Source: an uncultured Candidatus Melainabacteria bacterium
GTDB lineage: Bacteria; Cyanobacteriota; Vampirovibrionia; Gastranaerophilales; Gastranaerophilaceae
NCBI GenBank assembly: GCA_947525005.1
Contig: CANNUY010000017.1
Coordinates: 1-30,108 of the forward strand
Direction: 5' to 3'
Length of the DNA: 30,108 nt
In this document: piece by piece, positions 15,001 through 19,013 of the stretch
How positions within the stretch are numbered: the stretch's first letter is position 1
Layout of the letters: each line of letters starts with the position of its first letter
Translations under genes and position numbers: made by a program
The notes under the pieces: generated by a model
Database searches by the model: none
Seen by the model: only the letters and a program-made list of their open reading frames with translations
Told to the model about the DNA's origin: nothing

Positions 15001-15017
15001 GGGCTATTGGGAAATAG
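1..15017 (+). CDS. Giant autotransporter (type Va-like) surface protein, 5'-truncated by the window
   Basis: Predicted outer-membrane autotransporter. The reading frame is open to the left edge: bases 1-2 end a codon and AAA (3-5) gives the K of a GKL motif that recurs later in the protein, so the TTG at 6 is not the true start and the signal peptide lies outside. With residue 1 at base 6: residues 1-2630 carry [DN]xWxG repeats of about 80 residues in four groups; a DTITV-type module appears eight times (near 166, 1192, 1982, 2673, 2990, 3342, 3733, 4573); 3609-4470 is a GGA[IV][YF] domain like chlamydial Pmp proteins; a helical linker lies around 4690-4745; a beta-barrel of about 255 residues (4750-5003) ends in GFRWAIGK. 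I found only three cysteines. Composition (Asn, Ser, Thr, Gly, Val, Ile) fits a secreted beta-helix. The frame is unbroken. Probable role is adhesion or surface structure; the ligand is unknown. No clear terminator follows except the repeat cluster. Confidence 0.9.
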   Translation, partial: KLTVATSSFVETATVFNLLAGAELSITGGEVSFDNGDKWIGKVTLDDGRLNLDGLTSNGIIEANAGRLYLGSGTLSLTEDSYITQEVKTVFDKGSVISIVGGSLILDSSDRWNGQITMNGGNLTVDSQTVNLSNLSIESGEFTASNLVIDMVDSSNNNQNASTTYTNLNLGKFTANDSVSLNIDVTLGNDSSSAKADTITVAEGSVGTIILANTSGLENMVGQNTAQLIKILNKPNNSNIYLELGENVKALNVIYTVDSYPVYIDENGNEIPAESVPDDGSVRVSEYRIYNDTFIGETGVALNDEKDSILVGILDSVSPLYATNIFNQSDKDTVVDRSFNFREATTVQENVNLSYKDGARVGTGVGQFTINGYINTALTDKENAENSIVSLLDSDNNTRYNGFYIINDNTTFDVNNVSIKGGSTAILLDNINSSVHLNNVIMKENNIAFNILSESNVSIRDVDFVQNNSALLNNGGNVTINNTNYRDNDIALDNTQGVVSITNSTFGYDGTGDVNDPDFKNTNLEKDVLYNSDELKLSNVKVYTTLTNEENGSLSADNVVIYLLKNSGSVTISDNTNAGNTFREIINNTNGSITLTNSEITKLNNNGSITGTGSVVVDTLNNTDYVSMTGDIRMTSVVNNGGNITITDASGNSYLGVKTTDENGAKYSKVLNTGNILLDGVNISGQISEVGSLTLNNTINLDGIIEKEQEVQLNSSAKLNIIDDGIMNFNYGDRWNGSVTLTSGVLNYTDLLANNELIANGGTLNVLTSDMDITTTLNLSETSSVSKDVVVNIQDKTLVNIKGGTVYLNNGDNWVGKIALMDGLLDYSDLISNGALAASDGKLNVNSGILTLSTDSFVEEPVITLIDTNAEVHIKETGYMQLNSNDNWVGKIVLNATLSDDLYGYLSISDLTSHGLLEANSGKLIIKNSNVTISNGSYIAYSVATDFDVDSIITISNDGVVNLNDNDTWSGTINLDNGTLNYKDVVRRENLEINGVLTATTGTINLIKSDIENLITLMTVGYDSYIKKDVVVNLNTDTSLGIQSNGEVEFNDNDSWVGTVILGNYRSDNGIFTYGGLTENGEFNGNYGTLNIIKHENMETLLTIAQWSYINNDLTVNFNDSTKIQLKGGRIELNTGDTWNGVLEAMSGNLTVTDLEFTQNHLVIADENNSKVKVNLNNATVNLVDGNGEYTNMNLGVLTSLENTQLKVNVNVSDDGTTGTADTITVGCNDETDSIGTITLTEVKGMPTVNNISTTSYAIIQIINRESGSEGELPGVTLQLALGDNLDVYNREYLINSTEYSSDGGYLVNSKSFIGRTGIELANHNTAIRVGVLEQVSTLNAATKFEGIRTYVVKPTATTTYTIVQENIDLNNAGAGTFNVFGYTDSLTVTRTQDDAKLSVIDFGGRLTENLNPEETIYEKDVNDIEPVERHSGFNLVGETTITIKDLTIQNSLLALSMNNEKSIANISNVIFSDNITAIINNLGTVTLTNVLVTVGRGAIANDIVNAGTMTLVDSVVESMIANTSNLVLTSTANNQTEVNEILNQGRLETRDTILINNLNNENVVVADGETTITTLNNGNIDVSGAQFTSQGKKLTIDNALNYGMITFGGNDDSTNTVNDVLDNYGVVYVSSLTKVKTLNNYSIGSDTYSGVTSNSTLNIEKLVNGSVDEDNATITTYGLTTIDDLENYGLLDSYGNITLGKDSTSSISNIGEINLQGTSTLNGVVAGTGTLNLYNTVTITADIKSTQVVNVEFGSNIELINDAVLNLNNPDVWEGDITLSSGTLNYVDLTLNGRLIAKGGTVNINKSALNNVKTTLTIGEQSSIASAVKFTLNADTLLTIDGGDVTFDGLDTWSGNVVLNSGSLTYSLNNNGSIKANAGTFTISGTLNVVTGDYIKATVDSIISSGAIVNLNGGSIELNNTDSWVGLINANSGYLSVNGLTFTTDNLNITDDNLNNVDVVLSGAVISMNDVKDDGNYTLKNMNLGVLNAKDNTTLAIDIFTDDATNQSKSDTITVGESSQGLITITNIGNLSIDNVTEVENLPSRTYFIKVLNKSEDTEFAKIELALSEDMLALNKTQKVISYLNPLTNKIEVTHNNFIGTVGIKIVDSATNFAKDTLQYGILEQYNLLQLVNIYEETEHDRVYRFKYSATVQENTNLSDNLDGETVGTGKGNFNITGFDGDATGSIIDLSDSETSDRYDGFILSNVTTMVVSDITVQSGNNAFVVNNSDASLTLNNLIFDNNILAIGNYSGTVALNNVIVKAGVDDVKNDIYNASIMTITDSEINSVVTNNDKLTVTTTDSGNSSISVVNNNAELTLGGSSLISKLYNNKSVNASSGNVIITNLYNGSLDEDNSNVEFNSTGETITISYANNYGVLKLASTSKNTIENELNNYGVVLVTSETDIATLNNNSVGNGSTTYKYGFESRAKVSIGTLNNGTKDSSESSVSLMGISNINDIGNYGTISINGVNKLGQTTDNSLNNYGEINVSGTTDIYSVVSGNGILNMTSGNVNLFGVINSEQNILIDNTATLTITDGRFDINYGDSWNGTIVLNSDNSILNYDDLLDNGVIQASKGQLNINKGKLSVIENGYINSDVVLNLDKKSILSVAGGIVNIGENDVYDGVVRASSGTISIDKHTINSDNFVVLNTDNNNVNVNLTNSIVSCVDKLNSNMNLGVLTADTTTKFAIDIDSVSGYSDTITVGAGSSGVVYVDTIFGNILANSGNTTIQILFANDDSIQLGLDNTKITVVKDMLLDISNPNENNTLKNGYIRQESGYALATTKTLNDSITVCSEAMYDTLQLLNQKQTTELRTFEFDGNDNKHNVISNLGATTAGMLNIQGQVIDEARSILDLASTNDTGDYANHTGFVLANNTTLGLYNVEFKNSADNNASLITVTNDLAVINMNNVVINGNISATTEYTINIINTQSDNRYADKVVENPMTIINGSIDKANINLLGGEFRFNINSLRNSTLVAKEGFVNLNDGEISTYTIGKLISYEDTNYSIDVDIANKITDRLTVTDTSSIGVVYIDSINWNESLTTGNLETLIANKIAVDGVESTFTGVFNILSLKVISGSDDVRLILNNDIKSVVYEDLGKATRNYHDNAKSTMKASDKLFNWTSLGKYYGSFAESKDGHNIEFNANVKWISNIQGERIDGFRLWNEFETTDNRYFYLDEDYTVFEQINATTSGNITIAGTKSEKSVLDLNGQKNRELSETSAGLYLKNDTILTLNNVVLKDSAKLDDNKEALKYLIYADNQNVDMYMSNVDVIGDIATTTNSNIYLQDGVTRFDGQILNANVVLNSGTILFNTNTFDVPNSNPKLTLNNGIVDLSASDNNALSEFRIANVTSVGTAQFMIDAVFNKVDKTLTTDTINITDAIGSIVVGGIRLVDENGSEIDFKNNLISGKYTSTILVNAGVLELDASLTVPVEIAKFDNPKRNPSQTGDEWNVGWTESFEEKTTIWYKSFTVGADKKSLSLNIYKVESVTENVDTLAVVNTDANYKTKNFKTEDSTIEYEVKSDLGKTVNKVSVVGNYEKYDDDEITISTINLYDNSGFEVTSVATGLSLDTVRLVNGYTEGNGAVINIESGLDNIVTLTDVSMLGNRAKGFGGAIYTQSNLTVTAEDIDSVFEKNYQNVSNSNAYVMNDIYVDGVGEKVLNLYAGKDRGVYLYSGIGFGNNTQLTLNINKDPNSGLVHLNIERDLGALNNPLFALNFNGGQFSVINGVYSNIFVNDLNILNDIEYRFDIDMATGESDIIHVLGNINNKNSDLSLNKLILTKDFFESLTGEIAESVKVKVLDIKDITSKYIALGNKDNEDNVIRLERDGTVYYAQLGVNGSIIIGTNPDNSDIGLVKAINNTKNNTYKLTENTTLFNYGLISGTEEGSLINNPSGNLIKSKKLTIKGSNNAVLMTPASLEGLVVGYLSKQQLVASGFTMNGFNGAVINNGGTVTLSSINIINSETDTYGSAIRNNSGKVTLKGSKKLYAQIYNNESNLYGGAIYNAGTLIAQYVQFGNLSSIDRFANIAPKGGVIYNLSSATVSYSAFVSNKANEDGGAIYTNGTLTSTSNTFQYNEAINGGAIYVANNTAKIASLVLKSSVFNTNIASNNGGAVYIDIAKVTISKSTFGTANDVNSSNEAINGGAIYNSENNINNKVAISSSKFYNNEAYENGGAIYNAGLMTDSGSLFQDNEAINGGAIYNALNSNLRLTKSSFTSNSAENGGAIFNSGLMVTYDKKNNVTGGINSAKFTSNNANLGGAVYNGEKGVIGISKSSFVGNTAKMGGAIYNKGDSTVISSTFVNNIATSTKDLSELIVDGDGGVIYNEGVLTLNKSTVGKADVVKKGVVKTKNSNEAVNGAGIYNTGSATITGSTFTNNKAKENGGAIYSSSTANLTINSSTFVSNTAEGNGGAIYIEGLSSKPTNSNVVQVIGSTFKNNTAQNGGAIYVGKYAELYLQDTSFTNNVATALGGAIFADENSTVSISAVKKNVTFSGNKDSSGSNSIYLSKGSVLNLNANKGKSITIKDGVHMEDGSFINKSGVGKIYIVNEGSLNKANIGFADNGELSISNGAVRTLSLNTLTLADGTTTYVSLDADVKSKTVDKIQATEVVGTGSMALSKLNLVSNSKTPVDITIADKDSVIGSVTTNKAESAEATYKLKTYYDENGLLRARITGQRAKSSAVAAPVAAQIGGYLAQINSYDQAFANLDMDMLKTREERKAEEMMNKYAVASSSNAQQPYLNKDGMNYNSKGLWNRAFATFENVPLNNGPKVNNVGYGNYFGGDMGKKELSNGWSRQFSAYIGYNGSTQDYTKQSIDQNGGTLGIMETWYKGNFFTALTANVGGNNAEANTDLGKERMAMLMAGVASKTGYNFEFKQGKFIIQPSILISYSFINTFDHNNGLGHNVSSSPIHAIQVAPGIKFIANLKNGWQPYFGINMRWNIMDKASFSIPDVTIPTMSVDPYVEYGVGIQKRWGDRFTGYGQAMIRNGGRNGVMLNIGFRWAIGK
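100..7900 (+). repeat. [DN]xWxG repeats of about 240 bp in four groups inside the autotransporter passenger
   Basis: A unit with a conserved [DN]xWxG core, then a Gly/Leu-rich strand, often NGxLxAxxG and a GKLNI-type strand, occurs near bases 117 and 333; 2202, 2441, 2663, 2906, 3166 and 3416; 5321, 5561 and 5773; 7639; and a degenerate copy without Trp near 7864. Spacing within groups is 212-260 bases (about 80 residues). Each group ends shortly before a DTITV-type module (501, 3579, 5949, 8022), so the groups are the variable-length part of a larger unit. The copies are diverged at the nucleotide level, so this is an old protein repeat and not a recent DNA expansion. Confidence 0.8.
10830..13425 (+). 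repeat. Pmp-like GGA[IV] repeat domain
   Basis: I count 15 GGA[IV][YF] tetrads plus three degenerate forms (KGGVIY, DGGVIY, NGAGIY). One lies at residue 3609 and the rest at about 3996-4470, most followed by a short strand and an SxFxxN or STFxxN motif. The GGA[ILV] plus FxxN pairing defines the repeat of chlamydial polymorphic membrane proteins and of related beta-helix passengers. Here it sits next to the membrane-proximal end of the passenger, before the last DTITV-type module, the linker and the barrel. Confidence 0.85.
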
Positions 15018-15033
15018 ATAATCGTCCAAAACC

Positions 15034-15091
15034 GTCATTGCGAACGATTGGACAGTTTGTAATGTAGTAAGTGTGGCAATCCATAAACCAA
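15034..15091 (+). repeat. Intergenic direct repeat, copy 1 (58 bp exact, about 72 bp with mismatches)
   Basis: Identical over 58 bases to 15153-15210, with similarity running about 14 bases further in both copies. It begins GTCATTGCGAACGA and ends GTGGCAATCC plus a short tail; ATTGC near the start can pair with GCAAT near the end. It lies 17 bases after the autotransporter stop codon and may form the 3' end of that transcript. Confidence 0.8.
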
Positions 15092-15110
15092 TGGTTCTGC
15101 AAACACCCAA

Positions 15111-15138
15111 CGTCATTCAGAGCGAAGCGAAGAATCCC
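15111..15138 (+). repeat. Short hairpin repeat related to the flanking copies
   Basis: This 28-base element begins CGTCATTCAGAGCGAAG and ends GAAGAATCCC. ATTC near the start pairs with GAAT near the end. It lies between the two 58-bp copies and shares their GTCATT...AATCC frame. From memory, elements of this form (GTCATT[GC]...GAA[TG]...AATCC) are common intergenic repeats in many Gram-negative genomes and metagenomes. Confidence 0.6.
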
Positions 15139-15152
15139 TGCAAGCACAAACT

Positions 15153-15210
15153 GTCATTGCGAACGATTGGACAGTTTGTAATGTAGTAAGTGTGGCAATC
15201 CATAAACCAA
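15153..15210 (+). repeat. Intergenic direct repeat, copy 2 (58 bp exact)
   Basis: Second identical copy, 119 bases downstream of the first. It ends 42 bases before the stop of the convergent minus-strand gene. The cluster fills the 235-base convergent gap, where a two-sided transcription end would be expected. Confidence 0.8.
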
Positions 15211-15252
15211 CGGGTCTGCGTACATAAAAAGACTTTTGGGGATTAATCATCG

Positions 15253-18072
15253 TCACGCAAATATTTTGAAATTCTTTTGAATGTTATCATCTCGGACTTT
15301 CTTGATACCTTCCATCTCTGTATTGATAGATTCTTGTTCTGTTTCAAGTTTTGCCATTCTTGTATCTATAACATTTTCTTTGTATTGAATTTCTGATTTC
15401 TTAGCTTCGTATTCAGCCAATGCTTGATTTTCAGCATCGTCATCGTGTACTGTAAAGATTTTAATAACATTTGTTGCTTGTTTTGCAGTGTAATTAAAAC
15501 CTGTGTTGCTTGATTTTTGTAGACATTCTGTCAAGAAGAAGTCATTGTTTTGGATTTTGTTATTCAAATACAAGTCATTCTTTGTATAATTGTCTTCTTC
15601 CCAGCCTTGTTCTGATATTCTTAAGAACAATGCATCATAGTAGTCCATGATTTTCTTATCAGCATCACCATAGAAGTTTTCAAGATCTGATTCAAGGTCA
15701 CTGATTCTTTCTTGAGCTTTAACAACTGCTTGTTTTAGTTTTTCGTGGTAAGTAGTATCATCATTTACTTTTCCATCAACTTTGATATCATAAAATGATG
15801 TACTTTTATTCGTAGTTAAAATTATTTTATCTTCTGAATCATCTTTAAATTTTAAGTCAGAACTTGTTGCTGATGCGTTATCATTAAGAGCTACAGAAAT
15901 AACACCAGAAGATGAAATTCTACCATTGTTTACATAATCACTCATTGCACTTGAAGAAGTAAAGTAGTAAACTGTTGTGCCAGATGTAGTTTCTTTTTGA
16001 ACTGTACCATAAACAGTTTGTGTTCCATTAGCTTCATTGATATACATTTGTTGACTTGTATAACTACCACTTTCATTAACGAAATAGCCAGCTGATTCTG
16101 AATTTTTACTAAAATAATAATTTGTAACATGCCCATCAGAAGATGTTTCAACAAGAGCTATATAAGAAGAGTCTTGTGCTTGAGAAATATCTGTAGTTAA
16201 GAAATTTCTTTCAATATTTATAACTTTTACAGAAGAGTCAATATTACCAGTTGCATCTTTTGTATCATTTTCTAATAGATTAGATTTTACTTCTGAGTAT
16301 TTAACTCCATTTGAAGTTTTAATAGTTGATGAATCATTATCTGTATCAGTATTATCTAATTTTGACTCAACTTGATTTAATATATTTGTTGATGATATTG
16401 AACCAGCAGCTTGATCTGGATTATTATAATAATAGTTAAAAAAGGTCATATACATATTATATGCTACATTCATATCAAGATACATGTATGTAACAGCTTT
16501 TGGATAGGCTGGTCTTCCACCAGCTTTTCTACAACCACCTAAGCCATGACCATTTGCTAGCCCTTGAGCTCTACTATTAACACCACCCACTGTATGATCG
16601 AATCCCCAACTTTCAGTTTTTCTTTCGTCCCAAAGTCTGCTAATTGTAGAAGATTTTGCTTTTCCCATAGCAGATTGAGCCTCAGGAGTAGTCAAATCAA
16701 CAATATCATTTTGTTTTATAATATTTGCAAATGAATCCATTGTGATTTCAAGACCTTGTTTTATATTTGATTCATTAAAATTATTTTTTCTTCTGTTATC
16801 AACACATCTTAAACCACCACCATTAGCTAGAGTTTTGGCAACAGAATTTGAGTTTGCTTCTTTTAATTGTAATGAATCATCAGCGCTAGCTGTGTCAAAT
16901 GCTTTAAGACCACTAGCCAATAAATCATCTTTTTTATATGTATATTTAACACCTGTATTTGTTATAGTAATATCCATAGTTGAGCTTGTAGAAGTTGATA
17001 GGTATTCGTTACTATAATTATTGAATACTTCGTTCATTTTACCAGCATCATTAGTCATTTCACTATAACCATCATTATTTTTTGAAACGACATTTGTAAA
17101 ATCAATGTGACTAGCGGCACCTTTTGTACCACCAGTTTGTGTAGTTGTGCTAGAACCTTTATCACCACCCATTGAAGGATTGCCTGTGCCGTTATATACA
17201 TTTGTAACGTAGTTATAGTCACCAACTGATTCTTTAAAATCTTTTTGTGTCTTACCACTTCCGCTTGCTAAACTTGAGTTAGAAACTTTTTGATCTTTTT
17301 CAAGATAAGCTTCGTAAGCTTCAAGGTTAGAAAGAGCTAAATAGTAGTCACCATATGCTGAACCGATTGGGTATATACCTGTATTTTTAGCATCTTCTGA
17401 ACCATAAAGTTCAACTAACATACTGTTTTGTGTTTTAACTTGTTCATCAGTAACCAAACCTAATATTTCGAACAATTTATATCTCAAGTTGTTTTTGAAG
17501 TTAAAATCTACTGTATCTGGGATATAATAACCTTTTGTAATACCAGCTTGACCAACCAAGTTGCCTTCAACATTAGTTGTATATGCACCTTTTGTATCAT
17601 ATACAGGATCACCTTTGTCATCTATTGACTTAAAGCTTGAAATCATTTTTGCTAAAGTTATATAGCTGATTTCATCACCAGCATTAGCAATAGTTTGTCC
17701 ACCTATAACAATAGCTTCATCTGCTTTTAATGTTTCTGGAACATCTTCAAACATTGTGTCAGGTGTGTATAAAGCTGAATTATTTAAGATTACTTTACCA
17801 TTGTTTGCATTAGTTAAAATATATGGTACAGAAGCATTAACTTCGTTTGGCTTCATTAACATATCGTAAGTTAAGTTGTGATAATTTGCACCACAATCAT
17901 TTGACCATTTCAAATTTGTTTGGTTTAAAGCATCAGTATAGTGTCTAGAAACATTTTTCATGTCACGAGCAAGCGATGTCTTTCTGTTTGAAAGAGTAGA
18001 CAATTGTCTTCCAATCGTATTTTTACGATTTTGGAGAGATAAAAATCTAACTTGTGACGCTGCCATTCCCAT
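15253..18072 (-). CDS. MGxxASQ-family protein, 939 aa, function unknown
   Basis: Not assignable to a named family. The first 15 residues (MGMAASQVRFLSLQN) match 9 of 15 residues of the protein starting at 30063, which supports the ATG at 18072 over the ATG two codons later. AAAGGA lies 11 bases upstream. There is no signal peptide or membrane segment. Residues 1-60 look helical and charged, with heptad-like spacing. The centre is Ser/Thr/Asn/Gly-rich and low in complexity (notably about 285-325 and 560-760), with a Cys/Gly-rich stretch near 480-500 (GLGGC). The last 160 residues look helical; the final 45 form a likely coiled coil ending KNFKIFA. Conserved helical ends around a variable middle resemble flagellar axial or hook-associated proteins, but this is only an analogy. 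I recall similar N-termini in gut Melainabacteria. The gene is convergent with the autotransporter and has a conserved leader (18084-18191). Confidence 0.85.
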   Translation of the reverse strand: MGMAASQVRFLSLQNRKNTIGRQLSTLSNRKTSLARDMKNVSRHYTDALNQTNLKWSNDCGANYHNLTYDMLMKPNEVNASVPYILTNANNGKVILNNSALYTPDTMFEDVPETLKADEAIVIGGQTIANAGDEISYITLAKMISSFKSIDDKGDPVYDTKGAYTTNVEGNLVGQAGITKGYYIPDTVDFNFKNNLRYKLFEILGLVTDEQVKTQNSMLVELYGSEDAKNTGIYPIGSAYGDYYLALSNLEAYEAYLEKDQKVSNSSLASGSGKTQKDFKESVGDYNYVTNVYNGTGNPSMGGDKGSSTTTQTGGTKGAASHIDFTNVVSKNNDGYSEMTNDAGKMNEVFNNYSNEYLSTSTSSTMDITITNTGVKYTYKKDDLLASGLKAFDTASADDSLQLKEANSNSVAKTLANGGGLRCVDNRRKNNFNESNIKQGLEITMDSFANIIKQNDIVDLTTPEAQSAMGKAKSSTISRLWDERKTESWGFDHTVGGVNSRAQGLANGHGLGGCRKAGGRPAYPKAVTYMYLDMNVAYNMYMTFFNYYYNNPDQAAGSISSTNILNQVESKLDNTDTDNDSSTIKTSNGVKYSEVKSNLLENDTKDATGNIDSSVKVINIERNFLTTDISQAQDSSYIALVETSSDGHVTNYYFSKNSESAGYFVNESGSYTSQQMYINEANGTQTVYGTVQKETTSGTTVYYFTSSSAMSDYVNNGRISSSGVISVALNDNASATSSDLKFKDDSEDKIILTTNKSTSFYDIKVDGKVNDDTTYHEKLKQAVVKAQERISDLESDLENFYGDADKKIMDYYDALFLRISEQGWEEDNYTKNDLYLNNKIQNNDFFLTECLQKSSNTGFNYTAKQATNVIKIFTVHDDDAENQALAEYEAKKSEIQYKENVIDTRMAKLETEQESINTEMEGIKKVRDDNIQKNFKIFA

Positions 18073-18083
18073 TGTCGTTAATT

Positions 18084-18191
18084 TCCTTTTTCTTTTTCCT
18101 ATACTGAACTTTCAATGTAACACATTTGCTGTTCTGTTACATAGACGACATTTTTTTAGATTTCTTTAGGGTTTTAAGGCATTTTGTTACA
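18084..18191 (-). promoter_or_regulatory. Conserved leader of the MGxxASQ gene, long form
   Basis: Read on the minus strand: TGTAACA (18191-18185), 14 bases, CCTAAAGA (18170-18163), 9 bases, AAATGTCGT (18153-18145), 39 bases, AGTATAGG (18105-18098), 8 bases, AAAGGA (18089-18084), 11 bases, ATG. The same blocks with the same 14, 9 and 8-base gaps precede the gene at 30063, where the 39-base gap is 7. The extra 32 bases here contain a second TGTAACA (18141-18135) and an inverted TGTTACA (18122-18116), 12 bases apart. AGTATAGG may hold the -10 element; AAAGGA is the ribosome binding site. Confidence 0.65.
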
Positions 18192-18224
18192 TATCTTTAC
18201 AAAATAAAATTCAAAAAGTGCAAC

Positions 18225-18270
18225 GACCGAAGAATCCCACTGAACATGTCTGAAAAAATTCTTCACGGTC
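18225..18270. repeat. Imperfect inverted repeat (hairpin) in the gap upstream of the MGxxASQ gene
   Basis: GACCGAAGAAT (18225-18235) faces ATTCTTCACGGTC (18258-18270). Eleven pairs form with a two-base bulge and a 22-base loop. The left arm reads GAAGAATCCC, as in the element at 15111-15138, so it may belong to the same intergenic repeat class. It lies between two divergent promoters and has no U-tract, so it is not an obvious terminator. Confidence 0.5.
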
Positions 18271-18309
18271 ACATTTTCAAAGTAATTGTAAATATTTCCT
18301 TCTTTTACC

Positions 18310-18338
18310 TTGAGTGAACATAATGTTTAAGCTACCCT
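18310..18338 (+). promoter_or_regulatory. Possible promoter of the HAD phosphatase gene
   Basis: TTGAGT (18310-18315), a 17-base spacer, then TACCCT (18333-18338). Six bases separate it from the ATG at 18345, so transcription would start at or next to the start codon. No Shine-Dalgarno sequence is visible, which fits a leaderless message. The -10 match is weak. Confidence 0.35.
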
Positions 18339-18344
18339 AAATAT

Positions 18345-18986
18345 ATGAGAAAAAAGATAGTTGTTAGTGATTTTGACGGTACAATTACAAAAAAAGATAC
18401 CTTATCAAAGTTTTTAGAAGATTATGCAGACCCTCGTTGGTTAGATATAGAAAACGATTGGAGAGATGGCAAGTTCGGGTCTCAAGAATGCCTAACCCGT
18501 CAATTTGCGCTTGTTCCAAATCTAAATCCACAAATGATAGACGAATTTTTAGACACAGTTGAAATAGACAAAGGTTTTATCCCATTTGCTAATAAAGCAA
18601 AAGAAAATAATGTCCCTGTGGTTATCCTTAGTGATGGGTTGGATTATTTTATAAATAAAATTTTAGATAAGCATAACCTTGATTACATAAACGTAATTAC
18701 AAACCATGCCTATTTTAATGAATATGGCAAGTTTATTATAGAATTTCCTAATGACTCGTCTAAATGTACAAACGATGCAGGTACTTGTAAATGTAAAGTT
18801 GTCAATAATCTTAAAAAACTTTATGAAACTCTTTATTATGTTGGCGATGGTGCATCAGATTTTTGTGTTTCTAAACACCCTGACGTCTTGTTTGCTAAAT
18901 CTGGTTTAGCTCAATATTGCAAAAATAATGCAATTAAATTTATTGAATACAAAACATACGACCAACTAATTGACGAAGTGTTTTAA
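18345..18986 (+). CDS. HAD-superfamily phosphatase, MtnX/SerB-like (213 aa)
   Basis: Cytosolic phosphomonoesterase of the haloacid dehalogenase superfamily, subclass I. Motif I is DFDGT (nucleophile D9, acid/base D11), motif II is S96 in ILSDG, motif III is K149 or K151 in the CKCK stretch, and motif IV is GDGASD (167-172). The 213-residue length and the Cys-x-Cys-Lys around motif III fit the MtnX-like group (2-hydroxy-3-keto-5-methylthiopentenyl-1-phosphate phosphatase and relatives). No other methionine-salvage gene is nearby, so the substrate stays open; a small phosphorylated metabolite is the safe reading. No Shine-Dalgarno is visible before the ATG, so a leaderless message is possible. 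It stands alone, convergent with the MarR gene 27 bases away. Confidence 0.85.
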   Translation: MRKKIVVSDFDGTITKKDTLSKFLEDYADPRWLDIENDWRDGKFGSQECLTRQFALVPNLNPQMIDEFLDTVEIDKGFIPFANKAKENNVPVVILSDGLDYFINKILDKHNLDYINVITNHAYFNEYGKFIIEFPNDSSKCTNDAGTCKCKVVNNLKKLYETLYYVGDGASDFCVSKHPDVLFAKSGLAQYCKNNAIKFIEYKTYDQLIDEVF

Positions 18987-19013
18987 GAGTTTGCAGAAAT
19001 TCTGAAAAGTCTT

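Noticed and set aside
15034..15210. CRISPR-like array
   Set aside because: Only two long copies, no regular spacers, a related element between them and no cas genes.
18126..18317. Small open frames in the gap upstream of the HAD phosphatase
   Set aside because: They overlap the conserved leader and the hairpin repeat, lack ribosome binding sites and have low-complexity products.
18345..18986. Methionine-salvage MtnX assignment
   Set aside because: Motifs fit the MtnX-like group but no other salvage gene is present, so only a general phosphatase call is made.
18987..19013. Terminator between the HAD and MarR genes
   Set aside because: CAGAAATTCTG is too short a hairpin with almost no loop and no T run.
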